Assembly (NCBI GenBank): GCA_041396245.1
Contig: JAWKYW010000003.1
Span: forward strand, 1 to 64,000
Reading direction: 5' to 3'
DNA length: 64,000 nucleotides
Source of the DNA: Desulfobacillus sp041396245
GTDB lineage: Bacteria > Pseudomonadota > Gammaproteobacteria > Burkholderiales > Rhodocyclaceae
The notes under the pieces are model-generated. The model worked only from the letters and a program-made list of their open reading frames with translations, was not told the DNA's origin and searched no databases. Below, piece after piece: positions 8,316-15,140 of the stretch (position 1 is the stretch's first letter; every line of letters begins with the position of its first letter). Made by a program: the position numbers and the translations under genes.

Positions 8316-9925
8316 ATGACAGGGCGAAAGATCCCCTGAAGCCCGTCTTCAACGAGTCGGGCATCGAGGTCAAGCCGCTGTACACCCAGGCGGACGTGGA
8401 GGCCAGCGGCGGCCTCGACATGCTCGGCCAGCCGGGCGAGTATCCCTTCACCCGCGGCATCCACCGCCTGATGTACCGCAAGCAGCCGTGGACCATGCGC
8501 CAGTACGCCGGCTTCGGCAATCCGGCGGAAACCAACAAGCGCTTCAAGTACCTCATCGCCAACGGCCAGACCGGGCTGAATGTCGCCTTCGACCTGCCGA
8601 CGCAGATCGGCCTGGATTCCGACGACCCGCTCGCCGAGGGGGAAATCGGCCGCGTCGGCATGTCGATCGACACCCTGCGCGACTTCGAGGTGGCCTTCGA
8701 CGGCATCGACCTCAACAAGATCACCGTCTCGCTCACCATCAACGGGGCGGCCGCCATTCTCATCGCCATGTACCTGGCGATGGCGGAGAAGCGCGGCTAC
8801 GATGTCAAGCAGCTGCGCGGCACGGCGCAGAACGACATCCTCAAGGAGTTCATCGGCCGCGGCACCTGGATCTTCCCGGTCGAGCCGTCCATCCGCCTCG
8901 TCGGCGACACCATCGAGTATTGCGCCGAGCACGCGCCGAAGTACAGCCCCGTCTCGGTGTGCGGCTACCACATCCGCGAATCCGGCGCCAATCCGGCGCA
9001 GGAAATGGCCTACGCCTTCTGCATCGCCAAGGCCTACGCCGACGACGTCATCAAGCGCGGCCTGCATGTCGACGAGTTCGCCGGGCGGCTGTCGTACAAC
9101 TTCAACATCTTCGGCAACCTCTTCGAGCAGGTGGCCAAGTTCCGCGCCGGCCGCGGCCTGTGGGCGAAGATCATGAAGGAGCAGTACGGCGCCGAGAAGC
9201 CCGGCTCGATGTGGCTGCGCATGATCGCCGCCGGCGGCGGCGGCGGACTGACCTTCGAGCAGCCGGAGATCAACATCGTGCGCGGCGCCTACTACGCCCT
9301 GATCTCGGCGCTGTCCGGCACGCAGACCATGGCGCTGTGCTCCTATGACGAGGCTTACACCATCCCCACCGAGTACTCGGCGCGCATCTCGCTGCGCACC
9401 ATGCAGCTCCTCATCGAGGAAATGGGCCTCACCGAGACGGTCGACCCGCTCGCCGGCTCGTACTACGTCGAGACCCTGACCAACGAGATGCGCAGGAAGA
9501 TGGAGGAGATCATGGCCGAGACGGACGCCCAGGGCGGCATCGTCAAGCTGGTCTCCGAGGGCGCCATCCAGTCCAAGGTATCCGCCCAGGCCTACCAGAT
9601 GCAGCGCGACATCGAATCCGGCAAGTTCCCCAAGGTCGGCGTCAACTGCTACCGCAACGAACAGGAAGAGGAACACCCGGTGCAGTTCCACCCCTACAAC
9701 GAGGAGGACACGCGGGTGCAGATCGACGGGCTCAACAAGGTTCGCGCCGAGCGCGACGCGGAGCGGGTCAAGAAGGCGCTGGCGCGCGTCGGCGCCGATG
9801 CCGCTGCCGGCCGCAACGTCATGCCGGCCCTGGTCGACGCCGTCAAGGCTTATGCCAGCGTCGGCGAAATGACGAAGGAACTCGTCAAGGTCTTTGGCCG
9901 CTACCAGGAACCGATACGGTTTTGA
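8312..9925 (+). CDS. adenosylcobalamin-dependent acyl-CoA mutase, catalytic subunit
   Basis: This 537-residue TIM-barrel subunit of the methylmalonyl-CoA mutase family rearranges the carbon skeleton of an acyl-CoA by radical chemistry. Aligned without gaps to Propionibacterium methylmalonyl-CoA mutase (recalled numbering), Tyr65 matches Tyr89, Ala92 matches Ala116, Gln173 matches Gln197, Arg183 matches the carboxylate-binding Arg207, and His220 matches His244. Isobutyryl-CoA mutase has Phe/Gln, and 2-hydroxyisobutyryl-CoA mutase Ile/Asp, at the informative sites, so a substrate with a free carboxylate (methylmalonyl, ethylmalonyl or a longer alkylmalonyl-type CoA) is likeliest. It lacks its own B12 domain and pairs with the preceding gene. 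A candidate GTPase chaperone is encoded at 29296-31092. Confidence 0.93.
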   Translation: MNDRAKDPLKPVFNESGIEVKPLYTQADVEASGGLDMLGQPGEYPFTRGIHRLMYRKQPWTMRQYAGFGNPAETNKRFKYLIANGQTGLNVAFDLPTQIGLDSDDPLAEGEIGRVGMSIDTLRDFEVAFDGIDLNKITVSLTINGAAAILIAMYLAMAEKRGYDVKQLRGTAQNDILKEFIGRGTWIFPVEPSIRLVGDTIEYCAEHAPKYSPVSVCGYHIRESGANPAQEMAYAFCIAKAYADDVIKRGLHVDEFAGRLSYNFNIFGNLFEQVAKFRAGRGLWAKIMKEQYGAEKPGSMWLRMIAAGGGGGLTFEQPEINIVRGAYYALISALSGTQTMALCSYDEAYTIPTEYSARISLRTMQLLIEEMGLTETVDPLAGSYYVETLTNEMRRKMEEIMAETDAQGGIVKLVSEGAIQSKVSAQAYQMQRDIESGKFPKVGVNCYRNEQEEEHPVQFHPYNEEDTRVQIDGLNKVRAERDAERVKKALARVGADAAAGRNVMPALVDAVKAYASVGEMTKELVKVFGRYQEPIRF

Positions 9926-9932
9926 TTGATAT

Positions 9933-10026
9933 CCCCTCCCCCCGTCCGCGGGGAGAGGGCCAGGGTTGAGGGGCAGCGTCGAACTCCCCCCTCACCGCAA
10001 CCCTCTCCCGCAAGCGGGAGAGGGAG
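9933..10026. repeat. CCCTCTCCCGC-type intergenic palindrome
   Basis: Two facing arms of the common proteobacterial extragenic palindrome lie between the mutase gene and the FAD-subunit gene. They are a GGGGAGAGGGCCAGGGTTGA segment and a CTCACCGCAACCCTCTCCC segment, plus an internal CTCTCCCGC-AAGC-GGGAGAG hairpin near 10003-10024. It ends about 20 bp before the next start codon, so it lies in the leader or intergenic RNA of the operon. Confidence 0.75.
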
Positions 10027-10045
10027 AAAAACGGAAAGGAAAGCA

Positions 10046-10918
10046 ATGACCGCACTCGACAACTATGTGGCGCCCACCAGCCTTGAAGAGGCGGTGGAGC
10101 AGTTGCTGGAACTCGGCGAGGTGACCATCCTCGCCGGCGGCACAGACCTGATGCCGCAGGCCAACGCCGGCCGCGTCAAGTTCAAGCGCACGCTGATGAA
10201 CATCCGCCGCATCCCGGAACTGCGCGGCATCGCCCGCGAGGGCGACGAGATCCGCATCGGCGCGCTCGCCACCATCAGCGAGATCATGGCGCATCCGCTG
10301 GTGCGCGAGCACCTGCCGCTGCTCGTCAGCGCCGGCGACCATTTCGCCAGCAACCAGATCCGCAATGCGGGCACGCTCGGCGGCAACGTCTGCAACGCAT
10401 CGCCGGCCGGCGACACCCTGGTGCCGCTGATGGTGCTGGGCGCCAGCGTCGAACTGGCCTCCATGCTCGACGACAAGCTGTACCGCCGCACCATGCACCT
10501 GCCGGAATTCTTCGTCGGCCCCGGCAAGACGCGACTCGCCACAGCCGAGCTGCTCGCCGCCGTGCGCATCCCCGTGCCGCCGCAGGGCTTCGTCGCGCGC
10601 TTCCACAAGTTCGGCACGCGCCCGGCGCTCGACATCTCGGCCATCTCCATCGGCGTCGGCGGCGTGCTGAAGAACGGCATGTTCACCGACGTGCGCGTTG
10701 CCTTCGGCGCCGTGGCACCGACACCGGTTTGCGGCTGCGCCACCGAGGAAGCGCTGGAAGGAAAAAAACTCGACGCCGCCACCATCGCCGCCGCCGCCGT
10801 GGCGGCCCGCGACGAAGTGCATCCCATCTCCGACGTGCGCGCCAGCGACTGGTACCGCAAGGAGATGATCCACAACATGACGAAAAGGATTCTCGAAGAT
10901 GTCTCAACAAGCCATTAA
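10046..10918 (+). CDS. molybdenum hydroxylase FAD-binding subunit
   Basis: This 290-residue medium subunit belongs to the xanthine dehydrogenase/CO dehydrogenase family. It has the FAD motif ILAGGTDLMP near residue 33 and the second flavin motif NAGTLGGNV near residue 112. It passes electrons from the iron-sulfur subunit to an acceptor. The cysteine-rich insertion that holds the extra 4Fe-4S cluster in 4-hydroxybenzoyl-CoA reductase is missing, so a reductase of that kind is unlikely. The ATG at 10046 follows a GGAAAGGA ribosome site. Its 3' end overlaps the iron-sulfur gene by 20 bp. Confidence 0.92.
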   Translation: MTALDNYVAPTSLEEAVEQLLELGEVTILAGGTDLMPQANAGRVKFKRTLMNIRRIPELRGIAREGDEIRIGALATISEIMAHPLVREHLPLLVSAGDHFASNQIRNAGTLGGNVCNASPAGDTLVPLMVLGASVELASMLDDKLYRRTMHLPEFFVGPGKTRLATAELLAAVRIPVPPQGFVARFHKFGTRPALDISAISIGVGGVLKNGMFTDVRVAFGAVAPTPVCGCATEEALEGKKLDAATIAAAAVAARDEVHPISDVRASDWYRKEMIHNMTKRILEDVSTSH

Positions 10919-11372
10919 CTTCACCCTCAACGGCGTGCCGACCCGGGTGTCGGTGCCCGTGGACATGAGCGCCCTGGAGATGATCCGCAACGTCACCGGC
11001 CTGACCGGCACCAAGTACGGCTGCGGCGAGGGCGAATGCGGCGCCTGCACCATCCTGCTCGACGGCGTCTCGCTCAATTCCTGTCTGCTCTTTGCCGTCG
11101 AGTGCGACGGCCGCCAGGTCACCACCATCGAGGGGCTGGCCAGCGATCCGCTCGGCCTGCGCATCGAAAAGGCCTTCGTCGAAGCCGGCGCGGTGCAGTG
11201 CGGCTTCTGCACCCCCGGCATGGTGGTGCAGGCCAGGCAGCTGCTGCAGGACAACCCGCACCCGACACGCGAGGAAATCCAGCGCGGCATCGAAGGCAAT
11301 CTGTGCCGCTGCACCGGCTACGTGAAGATCATCGATGCCATCGAGGCGATCGCAGTCGGAAAGGAGTCCTGA
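10899..11372 (+). CDS. molybdenum hydroxylase [2Fe-2S] subunit
   Basis: This 157-residue small subunit has two cluster-binding blocks: a plant-type ferredoxin motif (YGCGEGECGAC, with a following LNSC) around residues 41-62 and the C-terminal QCGFCTPGM...CRCTGY block around residues 103-142. These hold the two 2Fe-2S clusters between molybdenum and FAD. It begins inside the end of the FAD-subunit gene and ends one base before the ATG of the large subunit, so the three subunits form one translational unit in the order FAD, FeS, Mo. Confidence 0.95.
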   Translation: MSQQAINFTLNGVPTRVSVPVDMSALEMIRNVTGLTGTKYGCGEGECGACTILLDGVSLNSCLLFAVECDGRQVTTIEGLASDPLGLRIEKAFVEAGAVQCGFCTPGMVVQARQLLQDNPHPTREEIQRGIEGNLCRCTGYVKIIDAIEAIAVGKES

Positions 11373-11373
11373 G

Positions 11374-13738
11374 ATGCCCGAAACCATTCAGAAAGACTCG
11401 CTCATCGGCAAGCGCATCACGAAACTCGATGCGCCGGAAAAGGCCAGGCGGCAAGACGCGCCACATCCAGGACCTGGACGTGCAGGGTCAGCTCTACGGC
11501 AAGATCCTGCGCTCCACCCGGGTGCACGCGAAGATCAAGCGCATCGACACCTCGAAGGCGAAGGCGCTGTCCGGCGTGCATGCGGTGATCACCGCCGCCG
11601 ACGTGCCCTACCAGCGCCCGATCGGCGTCGCCAAGGACCACTTCCCGCTGAAGACCGACCGCGTGCGCAGCCTGCGCGACGAGATCGCCGCCGTGGCGGC
11701 CGAGACCGAAGCCATCGCCGAAGCGGCATTGAAGCTGATCAGGGTCGAGTACGAGGACCTGCCGATCCTCGCCGACCCGAACGACTCGCTCAAGCCGGAT
11801 GCGCCGCTGATCCATCCCGAACCGCACGGCGCCACGGCCAAGCACGACCACCTCAAACAGGCGCAGGGCATCGCCTACCTCGGCAAGCCCGACAACGTCG
11901 CCATGACCTTCGACTACGCGCAGGGCGACGTGGCGGCGGGCGAGCGCGAATCCGACGTGGTGTTCGAGGACACCTTCCACCTGCACTACGTCACGCACTG
12001 CTGCATGGGCGTGTCCGGCATCATCGCCGAGTTCGATTCCTCCGGCAACCTGCTGATGTACTCCAACACCCAGGTGCCCTTCCTGCACAAGCGCGAGTTC
12101 GCCGAGATCCTCAACATGGACCCGGCGCGCATCCGCATCATCCAGCCGCCGATCGGCGGGGGCTTCGGCTCCAAGCTCGACATCTACCCCTTCGAGCCGA
12201 TCACGGTGTTCCTCGCCAAGGCCACCGGCCGCCCGGTGAAGCTGGTGTTCACGCGCGAAGAGGAATTCCTCGCCTCGCCGACGCGCCAGCCGGTGATCCT
12301 CACCCTGCGCTCCGGCTGCAAGAAGGACGGCACGCTGACCTTCCGCACCGTGAATACCCTGCACGACAACGGCGCCTACACCTCGTGGGGCGCGACGACG
12401 CCCTTCGTCATGATGCAGACGATTTCCTCGCTCTATCGCGTACCGCATTGCCTCTACCATACCAAGGCGGTGTACACGAACAACCCCTACGCCGGCTCCT
12501 TCCGCGGCTACGGCAACCTGCAGGCCACCTTCGCCGTCGAGCAGCACATGGACATGATGGCCGAGGCGGTCGGCATGGACCCGCTCGCCTTCCGCCTGAA
12601 GAACGCCCAGGACCCCGGCGAAGTGACGCCGCAGGGCATGCATTTCAAGAGCTGCGGCCTGAAGGAATGCCTGACCACCGCCGCCGAGGCGAGCGGCTTC
12701 CTGGCCAAGTCCACAGCCAACGCCGCCGAGCGCGGCAAGCCGGGCCGCTTCAAGCGCGGCATCGGCATCGCCTCCATGCTGCACGTCGGCGGCGGCGCCA
12801 AGATCTACCCGTCCGACGGCTGCGGCACCATCCTCAAGATGGACGACTTCGGCTCGGTGACGCTGATCACCGGCGCCTCCGAGATCGGCCAGGGCTCGGA
12901 GACGGTGCTGGCGCAGCTCGTCTGCGAGGAATTGGGGCTACCGATTTCCGCCGTACGCGTCGTCAACAACGACACCGAGATCACGCCGTGGGACGTCGGC
13001 GTGCATGCCTCGCGCACCACCTTCATCGCCGGCAACTCGGCCATCGGCGCGGCGAAGAAGGCGCGCGGCAAGATCCTCGCCGCCGCCGGCAAGATGGCCG
13101 ACCTGAATCCGGACGCGCTCGACCTTCGCGGCGGCCACATTGTCGAAACGAAGAGCGGCAAGGTGGTGATGACCCTGGCCAAGCTGCTGCGCCAGCTGCA
13201 CTTCAGCGACAAGGCCGAACTGGTAATGACCTCCTTCTACTACGAGCCGCCCTCGAAGCACCAGGACAAGCACTTCAAGGGCGACGTCTCCGCCGCCTAC
13301 GCCTGGGCGACGCAGGTGGTCGAGGTCGAGGTGGACACCGACACCGGCATCGTCCGACTGCTCAAGGTCACCGGCGCCCACGACGTCGGCCGCGTGCTCA
13401 ACCGCCTCGGCCTCGAGGGCCAGATCGAGGGCGGCATCGTCATGGGCCAGGGCTACGCGCTGACCGAGGAGCTGATGGTCGAGAACGGCGTCGTGAGGAA
13501 CCCCGGCTTCCGCGACTACAAGCTGGTCACCGCGCCGGAGATCCCCGAAATGGACGTGCGCTTCATCGAGACCATGGACGGCGAAGGCCCGCAGGGCGCC
13601 AAGGGCGTCGGCGAGGCGCCGGCGATCTGCATCGCCGCCGCCACCGCCAACGCCATCTGCAACGCCACCGGCGTGAGGATCATGGCGCTGCCGTTCACGC
13701 CGGAGAAGGTCTATCGGGCATTAAAACAGCACCATTAA
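11374..13738 (+). CDS. molybdenum hydroxylase large (Mo-cofactor) subunit, apparent frameshift
   Basis: This subunit of the xanthine dehydrogenase family would be about 788 residues if read through. Motifs are IGGGFGSK, AGSFRGYG, GASEIGQG and the C-terminal KGVGEAP, which supplies the catalytic glutamate. There is no AYxCSFR loop, which excludes CO dehydrogenase, and the substrate is unknown. The reading frame is broken: the ATG at 11374 gives MPETIQKDSLIGKRITKLDA in one frame, and the conserved continuation GGKTRHIQDLDVQG lies in the next frame. The shift falls at about 11440-11451, where two bases appear to be missing, and the rest of the gene is well conserved. This may be a sequencing error or a recent inactivating mutation. 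Confidence 0.85.
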
Positions 13739-13821
13739 CCACAGAGGCACAGAGACACAGAGAACTGCAAATCAAAATCGTATTTCTTCTTGTCTTTCTC
13801 TGTGCCTCTGTGTCTCTGTGG
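13739..13821. repeat. CACAGAG-type intergenic palindrome, copy 2
   Basis: Imperfect inverted repeat with arms 13739-13764 and 13796-13821 (24 of 26 positions pair). Its right arm is identical to that of the element at 6666-6743, while the left arm has two internal blocks exchanged. The sequence ACCATTAA that precedes it includes the TAA stop of the molybdenum-subunit gene. Together the two copies bracket the acyl-CoA dehydrogenase, mutase and molybdenum hydroxylase genes. Confidence 0.8.
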
Positions 13822-13840
13822 TAAAAGGTTTTGAATTGAA

Positions 13841-15031
13841 ATGAAGCGACGAACCGTATTATCGATGGAGCAGGCGCTGTCCCTGCCCTATGCCACGCTG
13901 CGCTTCGCCCAGCTCGGCTGGCGCGTCATCCGCATCGAGTCGACGCCGGCCGGCGACGGCCTGCCGGGCGATCCCAACCGCTACATCGGCGGCAAGGTGG
14001 TGGACGACGACCGGCGCAGCTACTTCATCGCGCCCAACGTCGGCAAGGAAGCCATCGCGCTGAACCTGAAGGACCCGCAGGGCCAGGCGCTGCTGCGCAA
14101 GCTGCTGGTCGAGCTCGACGTCGACGTCTTCTGCTGCAACACCGTGCCGCGCCGCTACCGGCAGCTCGGCATCGACTACGAGACGCTCTCCGCCGCCAAA
14201 CCGGATCTGATCTGGGCCGGCATCTCGGCCATGGGACCCGAGTATCCCGATGCCCCCGGCTACGACCCGGTGATCCAGGCCATGGCCGGCTACATGGAGC
14301 TGACCGGCCCGGCCGACGGTCCGCCGACGCTCTCCGGCGTGCCGCTGGTCGACCTCAAGGCCGGCGACGAGGTCTACGCCAACGTCATGCTGGCGCTGGC
14401 CGAGCGCGCGGAGACCGGCAAGGGCATGCGCATCGACGTCTCCATGCTGCAAGCGGCCGCCTCCTGGCTGATCACCACCCTGCCGCTGCTCGACTTCGAC
14501 TGCCAGCCGAACGAGATCACGCGCTGCGGCAACGAGCACCGGAAGTTCATCCCGACCAACGTCTACCCGACGGCAAACGGTTTCATCTACATGGCGATCG
14601 GCAGCGACGTGCAGTGGAAGCGCCTGACCGAGCTGCCGAAGTTCGCCGCAGTCGGCTCGCCGTCGCGCGTCACCAACGAGGGACGCCACCGGGAGCGCGA
14701 AGCCATCCACCGCGACATGGCGGCAGCGACGCGCAAGTACGCCACGGCGGACATCGCTGCGGATTTCCGCCAGGCCACCATTCCGCACGCGCCGATCCAC
14801 GACATCCCGGCCGTGCGCAAACTGGATGCCGTATCCAGCAGACTGACTTTGACGCGCATGCCCGGCGGCAAGCCGGTGCACATGCAGCCGATGGCGGTGG
14901 ACCTTCCCGCCGTCTCCCAGGAACTGACTTTCCCGCCGAAGTACGGCGAGCACACCCGCGCCGTGCTGAAGGAAGCCGGCTGCAAGCCCGAAGAAATCGC
15001 CAAGCTCGAAAACGAACGCATCATCGCCTGA
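13841..15031 (+). CDS. CaiB/BaiF (class III) CoA transferase
   Basis: This 396-residue protein of the formyl-CoA transferase family moves CoA between carboxylic acids. The N-terminal block (VLSMEQALSLPYATLRFAQL) and the segment GVPLVDLKAG, with the catalytic aspartate at residue 171, are as expected. The family's length is 390-410, so it is complete. It starts 19 bp after the CACAGAG palindrome and is followed by a dehydrogenase/hydratase fusion. Its probable role is to charge a substrate acid with CoA using an acyl-CoA made later in the pathway, as BbsEF does for benzylsuccinate. The substrate itself is not readable. Confidence 0.88.
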   Translation: MKRRTVLSMEQALSLPYATLRFAQLGWRVIRIESTPAGDGLPGDPNRYIGGKVVDDDRRSYFIAPNVGKEAIALNLKDPQGQALLRKLLVELDVDVFCCNTVPRRYRQLGIDYETLSAAKPDLIWAGISAMGPEYPDAPGYDPVIQAMAGYMELTGPADGPPTLSGVPLVDLKAGDEVYANVMLALAERAETGKGMRIDVSMLQAAASWLITTLPLLDFDCQPNEITRCGNEHRKFIPTNVYPTANGFIYMAIGSDVQWKRLTELPKFAAVGSPSRVTNEGRHREREAIHRDMAAATRKYATADIAADFRQATIPHAPIHDIPAVRKLDAVSSRLTLTRMPGGKPVHMQPMAVDLPAVSQELTFPPKYGEHTRAVLKEAGCKPEEIAKLENERIIA

Positions 15032-15057
15032 CGATGACCGACAACGCTCAACTTACC

Positions 15058-15118
15058 CGTCGTCCCCGCGAAAGCGGGGACCCAGAACTTCTGGATTCCC
15101 GCTTTCGCGGGAATGACG
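15058..15118. repeat. CATTCCCGC-type intergenic palindrome
   Basis: Two 30-bp arms (15058-15087 and 15089-15118) pair with four mismatches, and each arm contains its own CCCGC-GAAA-GCGGG hairpin. This is the widespread 'TCATTCCCGCGAAAGCGGGA' extragenic repeat. A degenerate half copy occurs at 34806-34825. It fills the gap between the CoA transferase gene and the dehydrogenase/hydratase fusion. Confidence 0.85.
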
Positions 15119-15140
15119 TCGCTTTATCGACCTCATTGCC

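Noticed and set aside
9245..9253. CTGACCTT as a further copy of the AAAGTCAG/CTGACTTT motif
   Set aside because: It differs from the octamer. Other near misses (GAAGTCAG near 368, GGAAGTCAG near 28391, AAAGTCAT near 47429) were also not counted.
8312..9925. 2-hydroxyisobutyryl-CoA or isobutyryl-CoA mutase
   Set aside because: The diagnostic positions are Tyr65, Ala92 and Arg183, as in methylmalonyl-CoA mutase, not Ile/Asp or Phe/Gln.
10046..13738. 4-hydroxybenzoyl-CoA reductase or aerobic CO dehydrogenase
   Set aside because: The FAD subunit lacks the cysteine insertion for the extra 4Fe-4S cluster of the reductase, and the large subunit lacks the AYxCSFR loop cysteine of CO dehydrogenase.
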